Assembly (NCBI GenBank): GCA_960531495.1
Contig: CAUIJY010000071.1
Location: 1,798,001-1,862,000 of the forward strand
Direction: 5' to 3'
DNA from: Zeus faber
Lineage: Eukaryota > Chordata > Actinopteri > Zeiformes > Zeidae
DNA length: 64,000 bases
Within the stretch, counting starts at the first letter, position 1. Each line of letters opens with the position of its first letter. Below, in pieces: positions 23,205-36,000 of the stretch. A program made the position numbers and the translations under genes. Under the pieces are notes generated by a model. It ran no database searches and had not been told where the DNA came from. It was given only the letters and a program-made list of their open reading frames with translations.

Positions 23205-26200
23205 GAAAGATTGAAAGATTGAAAGAAAGATTGAAAAAAGAATGATTGAAAGAAAGAAAGATTTAAAGAATGAAAGATTTAAAGAAAGATTGAAAGACTA
23301 AAAGTAAGAATGAAAAAAAAGAATGAAAGAAAGATTGAAAGATTGAAAGATTGAAAGAAAGAATGAAAGATTGAAAGAAAGAATGAAAGAACGATTGAAA
23401 GAAAGAATGAAAGAATGAAAGAAAGATTGAAAGATTGAAAGAAATATTGAAAGAAAGAGTGAATGAAAGTAAGAAAGATGGAAAGAAAAATTGAAAGATT
23501 GAAAGATTGAAAGAAAGAATTAAAGAAAGATTGAATGATTGAAAGATTGAAAGAAAGATTGAAAGAAAGATTGAAGAAAGAAAGATTTAAAGAAAAAAAG
23601 ATTTAAAGAAAGATTGAAAGACTAAAAGTAAGAATGAAAAAAAAGATTGAAAGAAAGATTGAAAAAAGAAAGAAAGATTGAAAGAAAGATTGAAAGAAAG
23701 ATTGAAAGAAAGATTGAAAGACTGAAAGAAAAAATGAAAGAAAGATTAAAAGAGAGATTGAAAGATTGAAAGATTGAAAGAAAGAATGAAAGATTGAAAG
23801 AAAGAATGAAAGAATGAATGAAAGATTAAAAGATTGAAAGAAATATTGAAAAAAAGAAAGATTGAAAGTAAGAAAAATTGAAAGAATGAATGAAAGAAAC
23901 AAAAAAAGACTGATAAAAAGAAAGAATGTTTGAGAGATCAAAATATTTAAAGAAAGAAAGATTGAAAGAAAGATTTTAAGACTGAAATAAAGAATGAAAG
24001 AAAGATTGAAAGAAAGGTTGAAAGATAGAATGAAAGAAAGATTGAAATATTGAAAGTTTGAAAGAAAGATTGAAAGAAAGATTTAAAGAAAGATTGAAAG
24101 ACTAAAAAAAAGAATGAAAGAAAGATTGAAAGGTTGAAAGGAAGAATGAAAGAATGAAAGAAAGATTGAAAGATTGAAAGAAAGATTGAAGGAAAGAATG
24201 AAAGTATGAAAGAAAGATTGAAAGATTGAAGGAAAGATTGAAAGAAAGATTGAAAGTAATAAAGATTGAAAGAAGGAATGAAGGAAAAATTGAAAGTTTG
24301 AAAGACTGAAAGAATGAATGAAAGAAAGATTAAAAGATTGAAAGAAAGAAAGATTGAGAGAAAGAACGATTGAAAGAAAGCTTGAAAGAAAGATTGAAAG
24401 AAGGAATGAAAGAAAGATTGAAAGATTGAAAGATTGAAATAAAGAATGAAAGATTGAAAGAAAGAATAAAAGAACGATTGAAAGAAAGAATGAAAGAATG
24501 AAAGAAAGATTGAAAGATTGAAAGAATATTGAAAGAAAGAGAGAATGAAAGTAAGAAAGATTGAAAGAAAGATTGAAAGTAAAAAAGATTGAAAGAAAGA
24601 ATGAAAGAAAAATTGAAAGATTGAAAGATTGAAAGAAAGATTTAAAGAAAGATTGAAAGACAGGAAGAAAGAATGAATAAAAGAATTAAAGAAAGATTGA
24701 AAGATTGAAAGATTGAAAGATTGAAAGAAAGATTGAAAAAAGAATGATTGAAAGAAAGAAAGATTTAAAGAATGAAAGATTTAAAGAAAGATTGAAAGAC
24801 TAAAAGTAAGAATGAAAAAAAAGAATGAAAGCAAGATTGAAAGATTGAAAGATTGAAAGAAAGAATGAAAGATTGAAAGAAAGAATGAAAGAATGAAAGA
24901 AAGATTGACAGACTGAAAGAAATATTGAAAGAAAGAGAGAATGAAAGTAAGAAAGATTGAAAGAAAAATTGAAAGATTGAAAGATTGAAAGAAAGAATGA
25001 AAGAAAGATTGAAAGATTGAAAGAAATACTGAAAGAAAGAAAGAAAGATTGAAAGTAAGAACGATTGAAAGAAAGCTTGAAAGAAAGATTGAAAGAAAGA
25101 ATGAAAGAAAGATTGAAAGATTGAAAGATTGAAAGACTGAATGAAAGATTGAAAGATAGAATAAAAGAACGATTGAAAGAAAGAATGAAAGAATGAAAGA
25201 AAGATTGAAAGATTGAAAGAATATTGAAAGAAAGAGAGAATGAAAGTAAGAAAGATTGAAAGAAAGATTGAAAGTAAAAAAGATTGAAAGAAAGAATGAA
25301 ATAAAAATTGAAAGATTGAAAGATTGAAAGAAAGATTTAAAGAAAGATTTAAAGAAAGATTGAAAGACTGAAAGAAAGAATGAATAAAAGAATTAAAGAA
25401 AGATTGAAAGATCGAAAGATTGAAAGATTGAAAGAAAGATTGAAAAAAGAATGATTGAAAGAAAGAAAGATTTAAAGAATGAAAGATTTAAAGAAAGATT
25501 GAAAGACTAAAAGTAAGAATGAAAAAAAAGAATGAAAGAAAGATTGAAAGATTGAAAGATTGAAAGAAAGAATGAAAGATTGAAAGAAAGAATGAAAGAA
25601 CGATTGAAAGAAAGAATGAAAGAATGAAAGAAAGATTGAAAGAAATATTGAAAGAAAGAGAGAATGAAAGTAAGAAAGATGGAAAGAAAAATTGAAAGAT
25701 TGAAAGATTGAAAGAAAGAATTAAAGAAAGATTGAATGATTGAAAGATTGAAAGAAAGATTGAAAGAAAGATTGAAGAAAGAAAGATTTAAAGAAAAAAA
25801 GATTTAAAGAAAGATTGAAAGACTAAAAGTAAGAATGAAAAAAAAGATTGAAAGAAAGATTGAAAAAAGAAAGAAAGATTGAAAGAAAGATTGAAAGAAA
25901 GATTGAAAGAAAGAATGAAAGTTTGACAGAAAGATTGAAAGAAAGATTGAAAGAAAGATTGAAAGAAAGATTGAAAGACTGAAAGAAAAAATGAAAGAAA
26001 GATTAAAAGAGAGATTGAAAGATTGAAAGATTGAAAGAAAGAATGAAAGATTGAAAGAAAGAATGAAAGAATGAATGAAAGATTAAAAGATTGAAAGAAA
26101 TATTGAAAAAAAGAAAGATTGAAAGTAAGAAAAATTGAAAGAATGAATGAAAGAAACAAAAAAAGACTTATAAAAGGAAGGAATGTTTGAGAGATCAAAA

Positions 26201-26570
26201 TATTTAAAGAAAGAAAGATTGAAAGAAAGATTTTAAGCCTGAATTAAAGAATTAAAGAAAGATTGAAAGAAAGGTTTAAAGATAGAATGAAAGAAAGATT
26301 GAAAGATTGAAAGTTGTAAAGAAAGATTGAAAGAAAGATTTAAAGAAAGATTGAAAGACTAAAAAAAAGAATGAAAGAAAGATTGAAAGGTTGAAAGAAA
26401 AAATGAAAGAATGAAAGAAAGATTGAAAGATTGAAAGAAAGATTGGAAGAAAGAATGAAAGTATGAAAGAAAGATTGAAAGATTGAAGGAAAGATTGAAA
26501 GAACGATTGAAAGAAAGAATGAAAGAATGAAAGAAAGATTGAAAGATTGAAAGAAAGATTGAAAGTAATA
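23205..26570 (+). repeat. Zone II repeats with a decayed period of about 2.26-2.30 kb
   Basis: The word gactaaaaaaaag occurs at 21,803, 24,100 and 26,357, spacings of 2,297 and 2,257. The landmark gtttgagagatcaaaat occurs at 23,928 and 26,185, also 2,257 apart. A 72 bp insertion (near 25,915-25,960) and other indels make the copies unequal. Copy identity is visibly lower than in the 5-10 kb duplications, so these units look older. Confidence 0.82.
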
Positions 26571-28995
26571 AAGATTGAAAGAAGGAATGAAGGAAAAATT
26601 GAATGTTTGAAAGACTGAAAGAATGAATGAAAGAAAGCTTGAAAGAAAGATTGAAAGAAAGATTTTAAGAAAGGTTGAAAGACTGAAAGAAAGAATGAAA
26701 GTAAGAATGATTGAAAGATTGAAAGAAAGAATGAAAGATTGAAAGAAAGAATATAAGAACGATTGAAAGAAAGATTGAAAGTAAGATTGAAAGTTTGAAA
26801 GAAAGATTGAAAGAAAAATTGAAAGACTGAAGGAAAGAATGAGTGAAAGATTGAAAGAAAGATTAAAAGAAAAAAAGATTGAAAGTATTAAAGACTGAAA
26901 AAAATATTGAAAGAAAGATTTAAAGACTGAAAGATAGAATGAAAGAAAGATTGAAAGATTGAAAGATTGAAAGAAAGAATGAAAGAAAGATTGAAAGACT
27001 GAAAAAAATATTGAAAGAAAGATTGAAAGATTGATAGATAGAATGAAAGAAAGATTGAAAGATTGAAAGATTGAAAGAAAGAATGAAAGAAAGATTGAAA
27101 GACTGAAAGAAAGAATGAAAGAAAGATTGAAAGTGCGAAAGAAAGAATGAAAGAATTAAAGAAAGATTGAAAGAAATATTGAAAGAAAGAATGAAAGATT
27201 GAAAGAAAGAATGAAAGTAATAAAGATTGAAAGAAGGAATGAAGGAAAAATTGAATGTTTGAAAGACTGAAAGAATGAATGAAAGAAAGATTGAAAGATT
27301 GAAAGATTGAAAGAAAGAATGAAAGAAAGATTGAAAGACTGAAAAAAATATTGAAAGAAAGATTGAAAGATTGAAAGATAGAATGAAAGAAAGATTGAAA
27401 GATTGAAAGATTGAAAGAAAGAATGAAAGAAAGATTGAAAGACTGAAAGAAAGAATGAAAGAAAGATTGAAAGTGCGAAAGAAAGAATGAAAGAATTAAA
27501 GAAAGATTGAAAGAAATATTGAAAGAAAGAATGAAAGATTGAAAGAAAGAATGAAAGTAATAAAGATTGAAAGAAGGAATGAAGGAAAAATTGAATGTTT
27601 GAAAGACTGAAAGAATGAATGAAAGAAAGCTTGAAAGAAAGATTGAAAGAAAGATTTTAAGAAAGGTTGAAAGACTGAAAGAAAGAATGAAAGAAAGAAT
27701 GATTGAAAGATTGAAAGAAAGAATGAAAGATTGAAAGAAAGAATATAAGAACGGTAGAAAGAAAGATTGAAAGTAAGATTGAAAGTTTGAAAGAAAGATT
27801 GAAAGAAAAATTGAAAGAAAGATTGAAAGACTGAAGGAAAGAATGAGTGAAAGATTGAAAGAAAGATTAAAAGAAAAAAAGATTGAAAGTATTAAAGACT
27901 GAAAAAAATATTGAAAGAAAGATTTAAAGACTGAAAGATAGAATGAAAGAAAGATTGAAAGATTGAAAGATTGAAAGAAAGAATGAAAGAAAGATTGAAA
28001 GACTGAAAAAAATATTGAAAGAAAGATTGAAAGATTGAAAGATAGAATGAAAGAAAGATTGAAAGATTGAAAGATTGAAAGAAAGAATGAAAGAAAGATT
28101 GAAAGACTGAAAGAAAGAATGAAAGAAAGATTGAAAGTGCGAAAGAAAGAATGAAAGAATTAAAGAAAGATTGAAAGAAAGATTGGAAGAAAGAATGAAA
28201 GTATGAAAGAAAGATTGAAAGATTGAAGGAAAGATTGAAAGAACGATTGAAAGAAAGAATGAAAGAATGAAAGAAAGATTGAAAGATTGAAAGAAAGATT
28301 GAAAGTAATAAAGATTGAAAGATTGAAAGATTGAAAGAAAGAATGAAAGAAAGATTGAAAGACTGAAAGAAAGAATGAAAGAAAGATTGAAAGTGCGAAA
28401 GAAAGAATGAAAGAATTAAAGAAAGATTGAAAGAAATATTGAAAGAAAGAATGAAAGATTGAAAGAAAGAATGAAAGTAATAAAGATTGAAAGAAGGAAT
28501 GAAGGAAAAATTGAATGTTTGAAAGACTGAAAGAATGAATGAAAGAAAGCTTGAAAGAAAGATTGAAAGAAAGATTTTAAGAAAGGTTGAAAGACTGAAA
28601 GAAAGAATGAAAGAAAGAATGATTGAAAGATTGAAAGAAAGAATGAAAGATTGAAAGAAAGAATATAAGAACGATTGAAAGAAAGATTGAAAGTAAGATT
28701 GAAAGTTTGAAAGAAAGATTGAAAGAAAAATTTAAAGAAAGTTTGAAAGACTGAAGGAAAGAATGAGTGAAAGATTGAAAGAAAGATTAAAAGAAAAAAA
28801 GATTGAAAGTATTAAAGATAGAATGAAAGAAAGATTGAAAGATTGAAAGATTGAAAGAAAGAATGAAATAAAGATTGAAAGACTGAAAGAAAGAATGAAA
28901 GAAAGATTGAAAGTGCGAAAGAAAGAATGAAAGAATTAAAGAAAGATTGAAAGAAATATTGAAAGAAAGAATGAAAGATTGAAAGATTGAAAGAA
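26571..28995 (+). repeat. Tandem units of about 1 kb marked by gaatgtttg and agtgcgaaag
   Basis: aagctt words at 26,635, 27,627 and 28,547 (spacings 992 and 920) each follow gaatgtttgaaagactg and precede a gattttaagaaaggttg stretch. Units also carry gaatgagtg and gtgcgaaag words (27,133; 27,473; 28,138). Length differences come from internal gains such as the 340 bp duplication. This unit type recurs many times up to about 51 kb. Confidence 0.85.
26941..27620 (+). repeat. 340 bp tandem pair
   Basis: Segment 26,941-27,280 is followed directly by a close copy at 27,281-27,620; for example atgaaagtaataaag at 27,211 matches 27,551. The copy stops where gaaagaaaga becomes gaaagaaagc (27,630). The length is a multiple of four. 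Confidence 0.9.
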
Positions 28996-31900
28996 AGGTT
29001 GAAAGATAGAATGAAAGAAAGATTGAAATATTGAAATTTTGAAAGAACGATTGAAAGAAAGATTTAAAGAAAGATTGAAAGACTAAAAAAAAGAATGAAA
29101 GAAAGATTGAAAGGTTGAAAGAAAGAATGAAAGAATGAAAGAAAGATTGAAAGAAAGAAAGAAAGATTGAAAGAAAGAATGAAAGTATGAAAGAAAGATT
29201 GAAAGATTGAAGGAAAGATTGAAAGAACGATTGAAAGAAAGAATGAAAGAACGAAAGAAAGATTGAAAGAAAGATTGAAAGTAATAAAGATTGAAAGAAG
29301 GAATGAAGGAAAAATTGAAAGTTTGAAAGACTGAAAGATTGAATGAAAGAAAGATTGAAAGATTGAAAGAAAGAAAGATTGAGAGAAAGAATGAAAGAAT
29401 GAAAGAAAGATTGAAAGATTGAAAGAAATACTGAAAGAAAGAAAGAAAGATTGAAAGTAAGAACGATTGAAAGAAAGCTTGAAAGAAAGATTGAAAGAAG
29501 GAATGAAAGAAAGATTGAAAGATTGAAAGATTGAAATAAAGAATGAAAGATTGAAAGAAAGAATAAAAGAACGATTGAAAGAAAGAATGAAAGAATGAAA
29601 GATTGAAAGAATATTGAAAGAAAGAGAGAATGAAAGTAAGAAAGATTGAAAGAAAGATTGAAAGTAAAAAAGATTGAAAGAAAGAATGAAAGAAAAATTG
29701 AAAGATTGAAAGATTGAAAGAAAGATTTAAAGAAATATTGAAAGAAAGATTGAAAGACTGGAAGAAAGAATGAATAAAAGAATTAAAGAAAGATTGAAAG
29801 ATTGAAAGATTGAAAGATTGAAAGAAAGATTGAAAAAAGAATGATTGAAAGAAAGAAAGATTTAAAGAATGAAAGATTTAAAGAAAGATTGAAAGACTAA
29901 AAGTAAGAATGAAAAAAAAGAATGAAAGCAAGATTGAAAGATTGAAAGATTGAAAGAAAGAATGAAAGATTGAAAGAAAGAATAAAAGAATGAAAGAAAG
30001 ATTGAAAGATTGAAAGAAATACTGAAAGAAAGAAAGAAAGATTGAAAGTAAGAACGATTGAAAGAAAGCTTGAAAGAAAGATTGAAAGATTGAAAGATTG
30101 AAATAAAGAATGAAAGATTGAAAGAAAGAATAAAAGAACGATTGAAAGAAAGAATGAAAGAATGAAAGAAAGACTGAAAGATTGAAAGAATATTGAAAGA
30201 AAGAGAGAATGAAAGTAAGAAAGATTGAAAGAAAGATTGAAAGTAAAAAAGATTGAAAGAAAGAATGAAAGAAAAATTGAAAGATTGAAAGATTGAAAGA
30301 AAGATTGAAAGAAAGATTGAAAGACTGGAAGAAAGAATGAATAAAAGAATTAAAGAAAGATTGAAAGATTGAAAGATTGAAAGATTGAAAGAAAGATTGA
30401 AAAAAGAATGATTGAAAGAAAGAAAGATTTAAAGAATGAAAGATTTAAAGAAAGATTGAAAGACTAAAAGTAAGAATGAAAAAAAAGAATGAAAGCAAGA
30501 TTGAAAGATTGAAAGATTGAAAGAAAGAATGAAAGAAAGATTGAAAGACTGAAAAAAATATTGAAAGAAAGATTGAAAGATTGAAAGATAGAATGAAAGA
30601 AAGATTGAAAGATTGAAAGATTGAAAGAAAGAATGAAAGAAAGATTGAAAGACTGAAAGAAAGAATGAAAGAAAGATTGAAAGTGCGAAAGAAAGAATGA
30701 AAGAATTAAAGAAAGATTGAAAGAAATATTGAAAGAAAGAATGAAAGATTGAAAGAAAGAATGAAAGTAATAAAGATTGAAAGAAGGAATGAAGGAAAAA
30801 TTGAATGTTTGAAAGACTGAAAGAATGAATGAAAGAAAGCTTGAAAGAAAGATTGAAAGAAAGATTTTAAGAAAGGTTGAAAGACTGAAAGAAAGAATGA
30901 AAGAAAGAATGATTGAAAGATTGAAAGAAAGAATGAAAGATTGAAAGAAAGAATATAAGAACGATTGAAAGAAAGATTGAAAGTAAGATTGAAAGTTTGA
31001 AAGAAAGATTGAAAGAAAAATTTAAAGAAAGTTTGAAAGACTGAAGGAAAGAATGAGTGAAAGATTGAAAGAAAGATTAAAAGAAAAAAAGATTGAAAGT
31101 ATTAAAGATAGAATGAAAGAAAGATTGAAAGATTGAAAGATTGAAAGAAAGAATGAAATAAAGATTGAAAGACTGAAAGAAAGAATGAAAGAAAGATTGA
31201 AAGTGCGAAAGAAAGAATGAAAGAATTAAAGAAAGATTGAAAGAAATATTGAAAGAAAGAATGAAAGATTGAAAGAAAGAATGAAAAAAAGATTGTAAGA
31301 AAGAATGAAAGAAAGATTGAAAGATTGAAAGATTGAAAGAAAGATTGAAAAAAGAATGATTGAAAGAAAGAAAGATTTAAAGAATGAAAGATTGAAAGAA
31401 AGAATGAAAGAATGAATGAAAGATTAAAAGATTGAAAGAAAGGTTGAAAGATAGAATGAAAGAAAGATTGAAATATTGAAATTTTGAAAGAACGATTGAA
31501 AGAAAGATTTAAAGAAAGATTGAAAGACTAAAAAAAAGAATGAAAGAAAGATTGAAAGGTTGAAAGAAAGAATGAAAGAATGAAAGAAAGATTGAAAGAA
31601 AGAAAGAAAGATTGAAAGAAAGAATGTAAGTATGAAAGAAAGATTGAAAGATTGAAGGAAAGATTGAAAGAACGATTGAAAGAAAGAATGAAAGAACGAA
31701 AGAAAGATTGAAAGAAAGATTGAAAGTAATAAAGATTGAAAGAAGGAATGAAGGAAAAATTGAAAGTTTGAAAGACTGAAAGAATGAATGAAAGAAAGAT
31801 TGAAAGATTGAAAGAAAGAAAGATTGAGAGAAAGAATGAAAGAATGAAAGAAAGATTGAAAGATTGAAAGAAATACTGAAAGAAAGAAAGAAAGATTGAA

Positions 31901-33000
31901 AGTAAGAACGATTGAAAGAAAGCTTGAAAGAAAGATTGAAAGAAGGAATGAAAGAAAGATTGAAAGATTGAAAGATTGAAATAAAGAATGAAAGATTGAA
32001 AGAAAGAATAAAAGAACGATTGAAAGAAAGAATGAAAGAATGAAAGAAAGATTGAAAGATTGAAAGAATATTGAAAGAAAGAGAGAATGAAAGTAAGAAA
32101 GATTGAAAGAAAGATTGAAAGTAAAAAAGATTGAAAGAAAGAATGAAAGAAAAATTGAAAGATTGAAAGATTGAAAGAAAGATTTAAAGAAATATTGAAA
32201 GAAAGATTGAAAGACTGGAAGAAAGAATGAATAAAAGAATTAAAGAAAGATTGAAAGATTGAAAGATTGAAAGATTGAAAGAAAGATTGAAAAAAGAATG
32301 ATTGAAAGAAAGAAAGATTTAAAGAATGAAAGATTTAAAGAAAGATTGAAAGACTAAAAGTAAGAATGAAAAAAAAGAATGAAAGCAAGATTGAAAGATT
32401 GAAAGATTGAAAGAAAGAATGAAAGATTGAAAGAAAGAATAAAAGAATGAAAGAAAGATTGAAAGATTGAAAGAAATACTGAAAGAAAGAAAGAAAGATT
32501 GAAAGTAAGAACGATTGAAAGAAAGCTTGAAAGAAAGATTGAAAGAAGGAATGAAAGAAAGATTGAAAGATTGAAAGATTGAAATAAAGATTGAAAGAAA
32601 GAATAAAAGAACGATTGAAAGAAAGAATGAAAGAATGAAAGAAAGACTGAAAGATTGAAAGAATATTGAAAGAAAGAGAGAATGAAAGTAAGAAAGATTG
32701 AAAGAAAGATTGAAAGTAAAAAAGATTGAAAGAAAGAATGAAAGAAAAATTGAAAGATTGAAAGAAAGATTTAAAGAAAGATTGAAAGAAAGATTGAAAG
32801 ACTGGAAGAAAGAATGAATAAAAGAATTAAAGAAAGATTGAAAGATTGAAAGATTGAAAGATTGAAAGAAAGATTGAAAAAAGAATGATTGAAAGAAAGA
32901 AAGATTTAAAGAATGAAAGATTTAAAGAAAGATTGAAAGACTAAAAGTAAGAATGAAAAAAAAGAATGAAAGCAAGATTGAAAGATTGAAAGATTGAAAG
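28996..33000 (+). repeat. 2,445 bp tandem repeat (28,996 and 31,441)
   Basis: aggttgaaagatag at 28,996 recurs at 31,441, and aagctt at 29,475 recurs at 31,920 (offset 2,445). The offset grows to 2,457 by the next aagctt (30,066 to 32,523). Similarity holds for about 1.5 kb and ends near 30,535 and 33,000, where copy 1 passes into a 1 kb-type unit (aagctt at 30,837) and copy 2 does not. Confidence 0.85.
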
Positions 33001-36000
33001 AAAGAATGAAAGATTGAAAGAAAGAATAAAAGAATGAAAGAAAGATTTAAAGACTGAAAGAAATATTGAAAGAAAGAGAGAATGAAAGTAAGAAAGATTG
33101 AAAGAAAAATTGAAAGATTGAAAGATTGAAAGAAAGAATGAAAGAAAGATTGAAAGATTGAAAGAAATACTGAAAGAAAGAAAGAAAGATTGAAAGTAAG
33201 AACGATTGAAAGAAAGCTTGAAAGAAAGATTGAAAGAAAGAATGAAAGAAAGATTGAAAGATTGAAAGATTGAAAGAAAGAATGAAAGATTGAAAGAAAG
33301 AATAAAAGAACGATTGAAAGAAAGAATGAAAGAATGAAAGAAAGATTGAAAGATTGAAAGAATATTGAAAGAAAGAGAGAATGAAAGTAAGAAAGATTGA
33401 AAGAAAGATTGAAAGTAAAAAAGATTGAAAGAAAGAATGAAAGAAAGATTGAAAGAAAGATTTAAAGAAAGATTGAAAGACTAAAAAAAAGAATGAAAGA
33501 AAGATTGAAAGGTTGAAAGAAAGAATGAAAGAATGAAAGAAAGATTGAAAGAAAGAAAGAAAGATTGAAAGAAAGAATGAAAGTATGAAAGAAAGATTGA
33601 AAGATTGAAGGAAAGATTGAAAGAACGATTAAAAGAAAGAATGAAAGAACGAAAGAAAGATTGAAAGAAAGATTGAAAGTAATAAAGATTGAAAGAAGGA
33701 ATGAAGGAAAAATTGAAAGTTTGAAAGACTGAAAGAATGAATGAAAGAAAGATTGAAAGATTGAAAGAAAGAAAGATTGAGAGAAAGAATGAAAGAATGA
33801 AAGAAAGATTGAAAGATTGAAAGAAATACTGAAAGAAAGAAAGAAAGATTGAAAGTAAGAACGATTGAAAGAAAGCTTGAAAGAAAGATTGAAAGAAGGA
33901 ATGAAAGAAAGATTGAAAGATTGAAAGATTGAAATAAAGAATGAAAGATTGAAAGAAAGAATAAAAGAACGATTGAAAGAAAGAATGAAAGAATGAAAGA
34001 AAGATTGAAAGATTGAAAGAATATTGAAAGAAAGAGAGAATGAAAGTAAGAAAGATTGAAAGAAAGATTGAAAGTAAAAAAGATTGAAAGAAAGAATGAA
34101 AGAAAAATTGAAAGTTTGAAAGATTGAAAGAAAGATTTAAAGAAAGATTGAAAGAAAGATTGAAAGACTGGAAGAAAGAATGAATAAAAGAATTAAAGAA
34201 AGATTGAAAGATTGAAAGATTGAAAGATTGAAAGAAAGATTGAAAAAAGAATGATTGAAAGAAAGAAAGATTTAAAGAATGAAAGATTTAAAGAAAGATT
34301 GAAAGACTAAAAGTAAGAATGAAAAAAAAGAATGAAAGCAAGATTGAAAGATTGAAAGATTGAAAGAAAGAATGAAAGATTGAAAGAAAGAATGAAAGAA
34401 AGATTGAAAGACTGAAAGAAATATTGAAAGAAAGAGAGAATGAAAGTAAGAAAGATTGAAAGAAAAATTGAAAGATTGAAAGATTGAAAGAAAGAATGAA
34501 AGAAAGATTGAAAGATTGAAAGAAATACTGAAAGAAAGAAAGAAAGATTGAAAGTAAGAACGATTGAAAGAAAGCTTGAAAGAAAGATTGAAAGAAAGAA
34601 TGAAAGAAAGATTGAAAGATTGAAAGATTGAAAGAAAGAATGAAAGATTGAAAGAAAGAATAAAAGAACGATTGAAAGAAAGAATGAAAGAATGAAAGAA
34701 AGATTGAAAGATTGAAAGAATATTGAAAGAAAGAGAGAATGAAAGTAAGAAAGATTGAAAGAAAGATTGAAAGTAAAAAAGATTGAAAGAAAGAATGAAA
34801 GAAAAATTGAAAGATTGAAAGATTGAAAGAAAGATTTAAAGAAAGATTTAAAGAAAGATTGAAAGACTGAAAGAAAGAATGAATAAAAGAATTAAAGAAA
34901 GATTGAAAGATCGAAAGATTGAAAGATTGAAAGAAAGATTGAAAAAAGAATGATTGAAAGAAAGAAAGATTTAAAGAATGAAAGTAAGAATGAAAAAAAA
35001 GAATGAAAGAAAGATTGAAAGATTGAAAGAAAGAATGAAAGATTGAAAGAAAGAATGAAAGAACGATTGAAAGAAAGAATGAAAGAATGAAAGAAAGATT
35101 GAAAGATTGAAAGAAATATTGAAAGAAAGAGAGAATGAAAGTAAGAAAGATGGAAAGAAAAATTGAAAGATTGAAAGATTGAAAGAAAGAATTAAAGAAA
35201 GATTGAATGATTGAAAGATTGAAAGAAAGATTGAAAGAAAGATTGAAGAAAGAAAGATTTAAAGAAAAAAAGATTTAAAGAAAGATTGAAAGACTAAAAG
35301 TAAGAATGAAAAAAAAGATTGAAAGAAAGATTGAAAAAAGAAAGAAAGATTGAAAGAAAGATTGAAAGAGAGATTGAAAGAAAGAATGAAAGTTTGAAAG
35401 AAAGATTGAAAGAAAGATTGAAAGAAAGATTGAAAGACTGAAAGAAAAAATGAAAGAAAGATTAAAAGAGAGATTGAAAGATTGAAAGATTGAAAGAAAG
35501 AATGAAAGATTGAAAGAAAGAATGAAAGATTAAAAGATTGAAAGAAATATTGAAAAAAAGAAAGATTGAAAGTGCGAAAGAAAGAATGAAAGAATTAAAG
35601 AAAGATTGAAAGAAATATTGAAAGAAAGAATGAAAGATTGAAAGAAAGAATGAAAGTAATAAAGATTGAAAGAAGGAATGAAGGAAAAATTGAATGTTTG
35701 AAAGACTGAAAGAATGAATGAAAGAAAGCTTGAAAGAAAGATTGAAAGAAAGATTTTAAGAAAGGTTGAAAGACTGAAAGAAAGAATGAAAGAAAGAATG
35801 ATTGAAAGATTGAAAGAAAGAATGAAAGATTGAAAGAAAGAATATAAGAACGATTGAAAGAAAGATTGAAAGTAAGATTGAAAGTTTGAAAGAAAGATTG
35901 AAAGAAAAATTGAAAGAAAGATTGAAAGACTGAAGGAAAAAATGAGTGAAAGATTGAAAGAAAGATTAAAAGAAAAAAAGATTGAAAGTATTAAAGACTG

